Under the pieces are notes generated by a model that saw nothing but the letters and a program-made list of their open reading frames with translations, did not search any database and was not told the origin of the DNA. DNA of 33,046 nt from Myxococcaceae bacterium (GTDB lineage: Bacteria; Myxococcota; Myxococcia; Myxococcales; Myxococcaceae). Positions 8,708 to 16,620 of this stretch are shown piece by piece. The first letter of the stretch is position 1. Each line of letters starts with the position of its first letter. A program made the position numbers and the translations under genes. The stretch is taken from NCBI GenBank assembly GCA_019686135.1, contig JADGHL010000050.1:1-33046 (forward strand), in the 5' to 3' direction.

Positions 8708-9315
8708 TGGGACACCGGGGCGATCACGAGAGGGACGATCACGGCGGGCATGGACACGGGCACAGGTCCGGGCACCGGCACGACCCGTCGCACCACCACC
8801 ATGCGCATCACTCGCCCGCCGCGCACGAGCACAAGTCGCATGCGCCGGCGACGGTGAGCGCATACATCATCACGAGCTCCGACACGCGCACGATCGAGAC
8901 CGACGAGACGGGGAGGCTGATCCGCTCCGCGCTCGAAGGCGCCGGGCACAGCGTGGCGGGGCACGTCGTGGTGAAGGACGACACCTCCCAGCTCATCGCC
9001 GCGCTCGACCAGGCGCTCCTGGCAGGCGCGCGCGCCGTGCTGTTCAACGGGGGCACCGGCATCGGCCGGCGCGACGTAGTGGTCGAAGCGCTCCGGCCGA
9101 TGTTCGAGAAGGAGCTGCCCGGCTTCGGCGAACTGTTCCGGTACCTGTCGTTCCAGGAGATCGGCAGCCCGGCCATGCTCTCGCGCGCGGTGGCGGGGAC
9201 GTACCGCGGCGCCATCCTGTTCGCGCTGCCCGGATCGCCGCAGGCGGTGACGCTGGCGATGGAGGCGCTCATCCTGCCTGAGCTGGGCCACCTGGTTCGG
9301 GAGCTCTCCCGCTGA
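8707..9315 (+). CDS. moaB: MoaB/MogA-family molybdopterin protein with a His-rich N-terminal tail
   Basis: A 202-residue protein. Residues 48-202 are a MoaB/MogA domain: VSAYIITSSDTRTIETDETG, VLFNGGTGIGRRD (the GGTG pterin-binding loop), SFQEIGSPAMLSRA and ALPGSPQAVTLAME. This family adenylylates molybdopterin or, as MoaB, has a poorly defined role in molybdenum cofactor synthesis. The first 45 residues contain 17 His with Gly, Asp and Arg between them, and no predicted fold. Such tails bind Ni, Zn, Cu or Co in nickel and zinc chaperones. Here the tail could buffer or deliver metal, which is inference. The start is ATG 8707, overlapping the Rieske stop, with GGAGGGG just upstream. A GTG three bases earlier is equivalent. 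Other moa/moe genes are not in the window. Confidence 0.88.
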   Translation: MGHRGDHERDDHGGHGHGHRSGHRHDPSHHHHAHHSPAAHEHKSHAPATVSAYIITSSDTRTIETDETGRLIRSALEGAGHSVAGHVVVKDDTSQLIAALDQALLAGARAVLFNGGTGIGRRDVVVEALRPMFEKELPGFGELFRYLSFQEIGSPAMLSRAVAGTYRGAILFALPGSPQAVTLAMEALILPELGHLVRELSR

Positions 9316-9341
9316 GGTGAAGGCATGGGTTCGAGGTGGTG

Positions 9342-10271
9342 ATGGCGACGCGGCGCAAGACGGGCGGGTTGAGCGACGCGCCGGCCGCGAAGCTGCGGCC
9401 GTACCTGGAAGCGGTCGCCGCTGCGACGAGGTTCCCCGACCGCGTCCTGGCCGACCCGGTGGAGTTCCCCCGGCGGTACGCGGATCCGCGCGACATCGAG
9501 GTCACGGCGCTCGTCTCCGCCTGCCTGGCGTACGGGCGCGCGGACCTCTTCAAGCCGAAGCTCGACGCGCTGTTCTCGAAGATGGGTCCGTCTCCCGCTG
9601 CGTTCGTCCGGACGCTCGACGTGGCGGGCGCGGCAAAGCTTCTGCGCGGGTTCGTCTACCGCTTCAACGTGGGCGCGGACCTCGCTGTGTTGCTGCTCGG
9701 GATCGGTCGCGCCCTGCGTGAGCACGGCAGCCTGGAGGGGTTGTTCGTGCGGTGCCTCGATTCCGGGCCGCCGATGCACGCGGTGCTCGACGGCTTCACC
9801 CGCGCGCTCCGCGACGTGCCGATGGCGCCGATCCGCAAGGTGCTGGGCAAGGAGCGCGGGCTCCATCATCTGTTGCCGTCTCCGCTGGGAACGGGGGCGG
9901 CGAAGCGGTTGCACCTGTTTCTGCGCTGGATGGTGCGCGGCCCGGACCAGGTGGACTTCGGGATTTGGAAGCGCGTGCCGCGGTCGGTGTTGCTCATCCC
10001 GCTCGACACGCACATGGCGCGGATGGCGCGGAACCTCGGACTGACGCGCCGGAAGGATCTCGGCTGGAAGACCGCGGAGGAGATCACCGCCTCGCTCCGG
10101 CGGATCGACCCGGAAGATCCGGTGCGGTTCGACTTCCCGCTCTGTCACTTCGGCATGAGCGGCGCCTGTCCGGCACGGCCGGTGGCGGAGAACTGTGCGC
10201 GCTGCGTGTTGTTGCCGGTGTGCCGGGTGGGGCCACGCGTCGTCGCCCGGCGTGCCCGTGACCGCGGTTGA
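9342..10271 (+). CDS. TIGR02757/DUF2400 family protein
   Basis: A 309-residue cytoplasmic protein recognised by EVTALVSACLAYGR, LDSGPPMHAVLDGF, SPLGTGAAKRLHLFLRWMVR, WKRVPRSVLLIPLDTHMAR and DFPLCHFGMSG, all typical of the TIGR02757 (DUF2400) family. The C-terminus carries a Cys cluster, CPARPVAENCARCVLLPVC, like the iron-sulfur loop of the HhH-GPD DNA glycosylases to which this family is distantly related. The biochemical role is not established. A DNA-repair or nucleic-acid function is inferred from that relationship. The start is ATG 9342, with GAGG about five bases upstream. GTG codons at 9336 and 9339 are in frame and possible. It is followed after 34 bp by holB. Confidence 0.88.
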   Translation: MATRRKTGGLSDAPAAKLRPYLEAVAAATRFPDRVLADPVEFPRRYADPRDIEVTALVSACLAYGRADLFKPKLDALFSKMGPSPAAFVRTLDVAGAAKLLRGFVYRFNVGADLAVLLLGIGRALREHGSLEGLFVRCLDSGPPMHAVLDGFTRALRDVPMAPIRKVLGKERGLHHLLPSPLGTGAAKRLHLFLRWMVRGPDQVDFGIWKRVPRSVLLIPLDTHMARMARNLGLTRRKDLGWKTAEEITASLRRIDPEDPVRFDFPLCHFGMSGACPARPVAENCARCVLLPVCRVGPRVVARRARDRG

Positions 10272-10305
10272 CTTCGCCGGCCACCGAAGCCATGGAAGCC
10301 TGCCG

Positions 10306-11337
10306 ATGACGCTCGCAGCCGTGAAGGGACAGCACCGTGCGGTGGACGCGCTGAAGGCGGCGCTGAGGAGCGGCGCCATCCACCACGCCTGGCTGTTCGC
10401 CGGACCGGAGGGCGTCGGCAAGGAGCTGGCGGCGATCGGCTTCGCGCAGGCGCTCACCTGTCAGGAGCGTCCGGGCGAAGGCTGCGGGAGCTGCGCTTCG
10501 TGCGGCCGCATCGCCCGGCGCAACCACCCGGACGTGCAGTGGGTGATGCCGCAGGAGGAGCAGATCGCCCGCGGGTTGGCGGGGCGTTCGGACTTCGCCA
10601 ACACGCCGTCGCGCGACATCCGGGTGGAGCAAATCCGCACGCTGCAGGAGCGGCTCGCGCTCCGTCCTCTGGAGGCAGAACGCAAGGTCGCCATCGTCGC
10701 CTCCGCGCACCGGATGAACGATCCGGCGCAGAACGCTTTTCTGAAGACGCTCGAGGAGCCGCCCGCGGGGACGGTGCTGGTGCTGATCGCCTCTGCGCCG
10801 GACCGCCTGCTACCCACCATCCGCAGCCGGTGCCTGCGCGTCACCTTCGGCCCGCTGCCGGTGGACTTCATCGCGGACACGATTCAGGAGAAGAAGAAGC
10901 TCGACCGGGAGAGCGCGCTTTTGGCCGCGACGATGGCGGGCGGAAGCCTCTCGGCGGCACTCGCGATCGACCCCGGAGAGCTGACCCGGCGGCGGGAGGT
11001 GATCACCGCGTTCGAGGCGCTCGACTTCGACGACGCGCGGACGCTGCTCGGGTTCGCGGAGGTGTACGGCGCATCCCGGGACGACGCCGAGAGCACGCTG
11101 CGGATCCTCGATCTGTGGACGCGGGACGTCGCCGTGGCGCGCGCGGGCAGCGACCTCATCGCCAACCGCGACCTTGCCGCCGAGGCGCATCGGGCTGCGG
11201 CGCGGACCTCGGACGCGGAGCTGCAGTGGCGGCACCGGTTGATCGGCGAGGCGCTGGAAGTGATGGCCGAACGGAACGCCTCGCCGAGGATGCAGTTGGA
11301 GAAGCTGTTGATCGACCTGGCACGGGGGGCGCGATGA
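10306..11337 (+). CDS. holB: DNA polymerase III subunit delta' (clamp loader)
   Basis: A 343-residue AAA+ protein, the stator subunit of the clamp loader that places the sliding clamp on DNA. It opens with VKGQHRAVDALKAALRSGAIHHAWLF and a degenerate Walker A, GPEGVGKE (Lys39 is followed by Glu, not Ser or Thr), usual for delta', which does not hydrolyse ATP. A zinc module is formed by Cys52, Cys60, Cys63 and Cys66. IVASAHRMNDPAQNAFLKTLEEPP and LLPTIRSRC (sensor and SRC motif) confirm the family. The ATG at 10306 is where homology starts, and GGAAG lies upstream. The last codon overlaps the holA start (ATGA), so delta' and delta are made together. The rest of the clamp loader (dnaX) is not in the window. 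Confidence 0.94.
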   Translation: MTLAAVKGQHRAVDALKAALRSGAIHHAWLFAGPEGVGKELAAIGFAQALTCQERPGEGCGSCASCGRIARRNHPDVQWVMPQEEQIARGLAGRSDFANTPSRDIRVEQIRTLQERLALRPLEAERKVAIVASAHRMNDPAQNAFLKTLEEPPAGTVLVLIASAPDRLLPTIRSRCLRVTFGPLPVDFIADTIQEKKKLDRESALLAATMAGGSLSAALAIDPGELTRRREVITAFEALDFDDARTLLGFAEVYGASRDDAESTLRILDLWTRDVAVARAGSDLIANRDLAAEAHRAAARTSDAELQWRHRLIGEALEVMAERNASPRMQLEKLLIDLARGAR

Positions 11338-12671
11338 GCGCCGAGCTGGAAGATGTCCTGGCCGAGGCGAAGCGGGGCCAGATGGCGCCGCTGTACCTGT
11401 TCGCGGGCGAGGAGTTCCTGGTCCGCAAGGGCGCCGACGAGCTGGTCAAGACGCTGCTCCCGGACGCTGCGGTGGGCCTCAACCTCAACGTGATGGACGG
11501 GGCTTCTCCGCGGGAGATCGCCCAGGAGCTGGCGACGTTGCCCTTGTTTCCGGGCACCAAGCTGGTGGTGGTGCGCGACCCCGAGTTCCTCGCGCCGAAG
11601 AAGGGCCGCACCGACGGGCTGGCCCGGGCGAAGGACGCGTGGAAGGCGGGGCGGCGGAAGGAGGGCGCGCGGCGGCTCCTGGCGCTCGCGGCGAGGGCGG
11701 GCTGGGGCGTCGCCGAGCTCGATCCGTCCGTGCCCGGAGCACCGGGCGTGGAGGCCTGGCGCGAAGAGCTCAACATCGAGCTCGCCGAGGCGGATCTCGC
11801 CTTCCTCGCCGAGGTGGCGAGGTACTGCCGGGAGGAGAACGTCTCCGCGCCCGAGGGTGACACCACCGCTCTCGTGGAGTTGATCCACAAGGGTGTGCCG
11901 AAGGGCCACGCGCTGGTGATCGCCGCCTCCGAGGTGGACGCGAAGAACCCGCTGGTGGCGTTGGCGAAGAAGGTGGGCCGCGTGGTGGAGCGCAAGGTGC
12001 AGTCGACCTGGCGCGGCGGCCGCCGCGAGCTGGACCTGGGCGATCCGATCCGGGAGATCCTCGCGCCACTGGGCAAGCGCCTGGGGCCCGGAGCGGAGGA
12101 GGCGCTCAAGGACCGCGTGGGCGACAACATCCGGCTCCTGCAGTCCGAGCTGGAGAAGCTGGCGCTCGCGTCGACGGACAAGGTCATCACCGCGGACCAG
12201 GTGCGGCTGCTCGTGGCCCGGGCGCGGGAGGACGAGTTCAGCGAGATGGCGGACGCGCTGCAGACGCGGAACCTCCAGGCGGCGCTCGCGTACGTGCACG
12301 CGGCGATCGATCAGGGCGCCCACGGCCTGCAGCTGTTGGGAATCACCACGTCGATCCTGCGGACCCTGCTCGACAACGCGGAGGCGATGCGGAAGTACGG
12401 CGTTCGCGACGTGGCGCGGATGAGTTCGCGTGAGTTCGAGGCGAAGGTCTTCCCGCTGATCGAACGGGACATGAAGGCGGTGGGCCGCAAGGTTTCGCAC
12501 CCGTTCGCCGCGTACATGGCGATGCAGGCCGCCTCCCGCTACAGCCGCGAGGAGCTGCTGGACGCGATCGTGGCGTGCGCAGAGGCCGACGTGCAGCTCA
12601 AGTCGTCGGGGACGGGGAGGCTGGTGCTCGAGGCGCTGCTCTTCCGCGTGGCCGGCCGGCGCGCGGCCTGA
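11334..12671 (+). CDS. holA: DNA polymerase III subunit delta, with large insertion
   Basis: A 445-residue protein, the clamp-opening wrench of the clamp loader. Recognisable parts are APLYLFAGEEFLVRKGADEL at the N-terminus, ELATLPLFPGTKLVVVRDPEFL, and DNIRLLQSELEKLALAS with the following LLVAR. The C-terminal helical collar domain contains ALQTRNLQAALAYVHAAIDQG and LGITTSILRTLL. E. coli delta is 343 residues long. The extra length lies mainly between residues about 84 and 175, a Lys/Arg/Ala-rich then acidic stretch inserted before LVELIHKGVPKGHALVIAAS. No known domain is visible in the insert. Because both flanks stay in frame with normal codon use, it is not a sequencing artefact. The ATG at 11334 overlaps the holB stop. 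Confidence 0.92.
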   Translation: MSAELEDVLAEAKRGQMAPLYLFAGEEFLVRKGADELVKTLLPDAAVGLNLNVMDGASPREIAQELATLPLFPGTKLVVVRDPEFLAPKKGRTDGLARAKDAWKAGRRKEGARRLLALAARAGWGVAELDPSVPGAPGVEAWREELNIELAEADLAFLAEVARYCREENVSAPEGDTTALVELIHKGVPKGHALVIAASEVDAKNPLVALAKKVGRVVERKVQSTWRGGRRELDLGDPIREILAPLGKRLGPGAEEALKDRVGDNIRLLQSELEKLALASTDKVITADQVRLLVARAREDEFSEMADALQTRNLQAALAYVHAAIDQGAHGLQLLGITTSILRTLLDNAEAMRKYGVRDVARMSSREFEAKVFPLIERDMKAVGRKVSHPFAAYMAMQAASRYSREELLDAIVACAEADVQLKSSGTGRLVLEALLFRVAGRRAA

Positions 12672-12681
12672 ACGGTGGACG

Positions 12682-12703
12682 CGGAGGCGGTTCGGCGCCT
12701 CCG
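12682..12703 (+). terminator. Hairpin after holA (weak terminator candidate)
   Basis: A perfect 8-bp inverted repeat (CGGAGGCG, 6-base loop, CGCCTCCG) begins 10 bases after the holA stop. It has no T-run behind it, so intrinsic termination would be weak. It could instead be an RNA-processing or stability element before metG. Confidence 0.35.
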
Positions 12704-12809
12704 TGCGTCCCGGGGCTTGTCCTGCGCCGTCGGTTCCGGCGCGCTATCTCCGTCGGATTCCGGGAACGGGCTGATATGGTCCGCGCCCCTCAAGGAGCCC
12801 TCTGAAGTC

Positions 12810-14858
12810 ATGGCGGAACGAATCCTCGTCACCAGCGCGCTGCCGTACGCGAACGGTCCGGTCCACATCGGGCACGCGCTCGAATACATCCAGACGGACA
12901 TCTGGGTGCGCTACCTCAAGTCGGCGGGCCGGGACGTCATCTATCTGTGCGCCGACGACACGCACGGCACGCCCATCGAGCTGAACGCGGCGAAGCAGGG
13001 CCTACGGCCGGAGGAGTTCGTGGGCCGCTTCTTCGAACAGCACCAGGCGGACCTCGGCGGGCTGGACGTCCAGTTCGACTGCTTTTGGTCGACCAACTCG
13101 GACGAGAACCGGCGCTACGCGGAGCTCATCTACGGCCGCCTCAAGGAGGCCGGCGACATCGCCCGCCGCAACGTCGAGCAGACGTACTGCGAGACGGACA
13201 AGCGCTTCCTCCCCGACCGCTTCGTCAAGGGCACCTGCCCCAACTGCAAGAGCCCGGACCAGTACGGCGACGTCTGCGAGAAGTGCGGCAAGACGTATGC
13301 GCCCACCGATTTGATCGATCCCCGCTGCGTGCTGTGTGGCACGGCGCCGGTGCGCAAATCCTCCGAGCACCTCTTCTTCACACTCTCGAAGCACGCCGAC
13401 TATCTGCGCGAGCTGATCTCCAGTCCGGAGTTCCTCAACCCCGGCGTGGCCGCGCAGCTCAAGCAGTTCTTCGAGAAGGGGCTGGCGGACTGGGACATCT
13501 CCCGCGACGGGCCGTACTTCGGCTTCGCCATCCCCGGCGAGACCGACAAGTTCTTCTACGTCTGGCTGGACGCGCCCATCGGCTACATCGCCACCACGGA
13601 GAAGTGGGCGAAGACCACCGGCCGAGCGAAGAACGCGCTCGACTACTGGCGCGCCGACAGCGGGTCGCGGATCGTCCACTTCATCGGCAAGGACATCGTC
13701 TACTTCCACGCGCTCTTCTGGCCGGCGGTGCTGAAGGAGGCCGGGCTGAAGACGCCGGATCGGATCAACGTCCACGGCCACCTCACGCTGAATGGCGAGA
13801 AGATGTCGAAGAGCCGCGGGACGCTGATCGCCGTCCGCACTTATCTGGACCATCTCGATCCGTCGTACCTGCGCTACTTCTACGCGGCGAACCTCGGCAG
13901 CGGACCGGAGGATCTCGATCTGTCCTTCACGGAGTTCCGCCAGCGGGTGAACGCGGAGCTGGTGAACAACATCGGCAATCTGGCCAACCGCGGGCTGTCG
14001 ATCCTTGCGACCCAGCTGGACAAGAAGCTGGCGCCCGCGGGCGAGGGGCCGGGCAAGAAGCTCGTCGAAGAGGCGCTGGCGCGGACGCAGGAGATCGCCG
14101 ATGCGTTCGAACGGCTGGAGTTCCGCGCGGCGATCAAGGCGATCGCCGAGATCTCCCAGGTCGCCAACCAGTTCGTCCAGGTGCAGGAGCCGTGGAAGAA
14201 GGCGAAGACCGACCAGGAGACCGCGCGCCAGGATCTCTCGGACGTGGCGGACGTGGTCTACCTGTTGGCGGGTCTGCTCCAGCCGGTGGTGCCGCGGCTG
14301 TCGAAGAAGCTCTTCGAACAGCTCAACGCCCCTGAGCTGACGTACGCGCAGATCGCGCAGGCGAAGTACCCGCTGCTGGATCGGACCAGGCCCATCGGCC
14401 AGCCGTCGCCGCTCATCGGCCGGATCGAGGATGCGCAGCTACAGAAGCTGATCGTCCCGCCGGAGGCCCCGGCGCCGGCCGCGAAGGAAGCGAAGAAGGC
14501 GAAGGAGGCGGCTTCCGAACCGCCGGCGGAGATCGAGTACGCCGACTTCGCGAAGGTGCAGCTCAAGGTCGGGAAGATCCTCGCCGCGGAGAAGGTCCCC
14601 AAAGCCGACAAGCTGCTCAAGTTCTCCGTCGACGTGGGCGAACCCTCCGGGCCGCGGACGATCGTCTCCGGCATCGCCGAGGCGTACCCCGAACCGGAGA
14701 AGCTGCTCGGGCGCAACGTGGTGGTGGTGGCGAACCTCAAGCCGCGGCCGCTCCGGGGGATCGAGTCGCGCGGGATGCTGCTGACCTCCGGGCCCGGCGG
14801 GAAGGATCTGGTTCTGCTCGATCCGGGGCCCATGCCTCCCGGGAGCGACGTGAAGTGA
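12810..14858 (+). CDS. metG: Methionyl-tRNA synthetase
   Basis: A 682-residue class I aminoacyl-tRNA synthetase that charges tRNA-Met. The HIGH signature is PVHIGHAL (residues 18-25) and the KMSKS loop is at 331-335. Between them lies a four-Cys double-knuckle zinc insert (CPNCKSP, CEKCGK, CVLCG) typical of the MetG1 type. The anticodon-binding helical domain follows (DLDLSFTEFRQRVNAELVNNIGNLANR). A linker rich in Ala, Lys and Glu (about 555-572) leads to a C-terminal OB-fold tRNA-binding domain (YADFAKVQLKVGKILAAEKVPKADKLL to SRGML), which makes the enzyme a dimer in other bacteria. The ATG at 12810 fits the family start, with AAGGAG upstream. The stop overlaps the GTG of the HEAT-repeat gene. 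Confidence 0.97.
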   Translation: MAERILVTSALPYANGPVHIGHALEYIQTDIWVRYLKSAGRDVIYLCADDTHGTPIELNAAKQGLRPEEFVGRFFEQHQADLGGLDVQFDCFWSTNSDENRRYAELIYGRLKEAGDIARRNVEQTYCETDKRFLPDRFVKGTCPNCKSPDQYGDVCEKCGKTYAPTDLIDPRCVLCGTAPVRKSSEHLFFTLSKHADYLRELISSPEFLNPGVAAQLKQFFEKGLADWDISRDGPYFGFAIPGETDKFFYVWLDAPIGYIATTEKWAKTTGRAKNALDYWRADSGSRIVHFIGKDIVYFHALFWPAVLKEAGLKTPDRINVHGHLTLNGEKMSKSRGTLIAVRTYLDHLDPSYLRYFYAANLGSGPEDLDLSFTEFRQRVNAELVNNIGNLANRGLSILATQLDKKLAPAGEGPGKKLVEEALARTQEIADAFERLEFRAAIKAIAEISQVANQFVQVQEPWKKAKTDQETARQDLSDVADVVYLLAGLLQPVVPRLSKKLFEQLNAPELTYAQIAQAKYPLLDRTRPIGQPSPLIGRIEDAQLQKLIVPPEAPAPAAKEAKKAKEAASEPPAEIEYADFAKVQLKVGKILAAEKVPKADKLLKFSVDVGEPSGPRTIVSGIAEAYPEPEKLLGRNVVVVANLKPRPLRGIESRGMLLTSGPGGKDLVLLDPGPMPPGSDVK

Positions 14859-15853
14859 CGCCCGGCGCCGGAGCGGGCGCGGGCTCCTGGCGGGAGGAGC
14901 GCGATCGCGCGCTGCTCACTTTGGAGAGCGCCCGCCGCCGCGAACAGCGGATCGAAGCGGCGAGCGTGCTGGTGCAGTTGGCGCTCGAGGATCGGTCCCG
15001 CGCCGAGGAGCTGGCGGCGCATGTGCCGCAGCTGATGGCGAACCCGGACGACCGCATCCGGCGGCTCGGTGTGGCGCTGGCCGCCGCGGTGCTGCCGCCC
15101 GACGAGGCGGAGCGCTTCCTCGGCGACCGGCTCCGCGACCCCAGCTTCGACGTGCGAGTGGAGGCCACCGGTCAGCTCGCAGATCTCGCGCGGCCGAGCG
15201 CGCGGGGCCTTCTGGCTGCGATGCTGGACGATCCCTCGTTCTCCATCCGCTTCGAGGCCGCGCGCGGGATGGCGGCGCTCCATCACCCCTCCGGGCTCGA
15301 GGTGTTGATCGAAGCGCTGGACAAGGACCACTTCCGCTTCCGCGCGCTCGGCGCGTTGGCCGAACTGGGCGACGCACGCGCGCTCCCGGCGGTGCAGCGC
15401 GTCTACCGGCGCTGGTTTCTGCCGGGCTTCGAGCGCACGCAGGCGGCAGGCGCGATGGCGCGGCTGGGCGATCCGGCCGGCGCGGCCTGGCTCCTGGAGC
15501 GCACGCGCAAGCGCCGCGGGCTGGACCGCGGGCTCGCGGTGGAGCTTCTGGGCGAGCTCAAGGGCGTGGGCGCGAAGGAGCGGCTCCTGGAGATCCTCCG
15601 CGATCCGGACGACCCGGCTCGGGGCGCCGCCGCGCGAGGGCTCGGCCGGATGGGTGACGCCGACGCCCTGGCGCCGCTCGCCGCGCTCCTTCAGGACGCT
15701 TCGGCGGAGGAACACGATCGGCTCGACGCCGCGGAAGGCCTGTTGATGTTGGGCGTGCCCGAAGGGGTCCACTCCGTGGAGGCCCTCGCCGGAAAAGAAG
15801 CGGGCACGGCGTTCGGGCGCGAGCTGCGCACGCTGCTGGAGGAGTACCGATGA
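14855..15853 (+). CDS. HEAT-repeat protein
   Basis: A 332-residue soluble protein built of repeated paired helices. Repeat units are visible at about 60-90, 92-122 (LRDPSFDVRVEATGQLADLA), 123-153 (LDDPSFSIRFEAARGMAALH), 155-185, 190-220, 228-250 and 250-280 (LRDPDDPARGAAARGLGRMGD). The pattern D-P-x-x-x-V/I-R-x-x-A is the HEAT/PBS-lyase-type consensus. Such proteins act as binding scaffolds; no enzymatic residue can be named. No signal peptide is present. The GTG start at 14855 overlaps the metG stop (GTGA) and its own stop overlaps the tatD start (ATGA), so it is translationally locked between them. The partner is unknown. Confidence 0.85.
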   Translation: MTPGAGAGAGSWREERDRALLTLESARRREQRIEAASVLVQLALEDRSRAEELAAHVPQLMANPDDRIRRLGVALAAAVLPPDEAERFLGDRLRDPSFDVRVEATGQLADLARPSARGLLAAMLDDPSFSIRFEAARGMAALHHPSGLEVLIEALDKDHFRFRALGALAELGDARALPAVQRVYRRWFLPGFERTQAAGAMARLGDPAGAAWLLERTRKRRGLDRGLAVELLGELKGVGAKERLLEILRDPDDPARGAAARGLGRMGDADALAPLAALLQDASAEEHDRLDAAEGLLMLGVPEGVHSVEALAGKEAGTAFGRELRTLLEEYR

Positions 15854-16617
15854 CCCTGGTCGACGCGCACTGCCACCTCGAACCGAAGGACTTCCCCGAT
15901 CCGGGCGAAGTGATCGCCCGGGCGCGGGCCGCCGGGGTCCACCGCGCGGTGATCGTCGGCCAGTTCCACGGTCCGGGCGACTTCGGCCACGCGCTGGAGG
16001 TCGCGCGCGCGCACGCGGACTTCCTCGTGCCCACAATGGGCGTGCACCCGCACGAGGCGGCGCGTTGCACCCCGGCGGACTGGGAGATGCTCGAGACTCT
16101 CTGCGCGGCGCCGGACGTGCGCGCGGTGGGGGAGGCGGGGCTGGACTACTACTACGACCACTCGCCGCGCCCGGCGCAGCGGGAGGCGCTGGAGCGTCAG
16201 TGCGCGCTGGCGAAGCGGCTCAAAAAGCCGCTGGTGGTCCACGTCCGCGACGCGCACGAGGACTGCCACCGGATCCTCCAGGCGAACGGAATGGATCGCG
16301 GCGTCATCCACTGCTTCACCGGCGACCCCGCCGCGGCGCGCGCGTACCTCGATCTCGGCTTCTTCCTCTCCATCTCCGGCGTTGTCACCTACAAGAAGAC
16401 CGAGGCGCTCCAGGAGGCGGTGCGCTTTGCGCCGCTGGATCGCCTGATGGTGGAGACCGACTCGCCGTACCTCGCCCCGGTCCCGCACCGCGGGAAGAAG
16501 AACGAGCCGGCGCACGTCGTGGAGACCGCGAAGCGCGTCGCCGAGCTCAAGGGCGTTCCGCTGGAGGATCTGGCCCGGGTCACCACCGCGAACGCGACTG
16601 CGCTGTTCCGGCTCTGA
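15850..16617 (+). CDS. tatD: TatD-family metal-dependent hydrolase (DNase)
   Basis: A 255-residue TIM-barrel enzyme of the TatD family (3'-5' exodeoxyribonuclease or related phosphodiesterase, two metal ions). The metal ligands are visible: DAHCHL (His7, His9), GEAGLDYYY (Glu), VVHVRDAHED (His), VIHCFTGDP (His) and METDSPYLAPVP (Asp). PTMGVHPHE and NATALFRL at the C-terminus are also typical. Length is normal. In many bacteria tatD lies next to metG and holB, and here the three are in the same run, supporting a conserved neighbourhood. Its start overlaps the stop of the HEAT-repeat gene, and its stop is 3 bp from the stop of the convergent signalling gene. Confidence 0.95.
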   Translation: MTLVDAHCHLEPKDFPDPGEVIARARAAGVHRAVIVGQFHGPGDFGHALEVARAHADFLVPTMGVHPHEAARCTPADWEMLETLCAAPDVRAVGEAGLDYYYDHSPRPAQREALERQCALAKRLKKPLVVHVRDAHEDCHRILQANGMDRGVIHCFTGDPAAARAYLDLGFFLSISGVVTYKKTEALQEAVRFAPLDRLMVETDSPYLAPVPHRGKKNEPAHVVETAKRVAELKGVPLEDLARVTTANATALFRL

Positions 16618-16620
16618 GGG

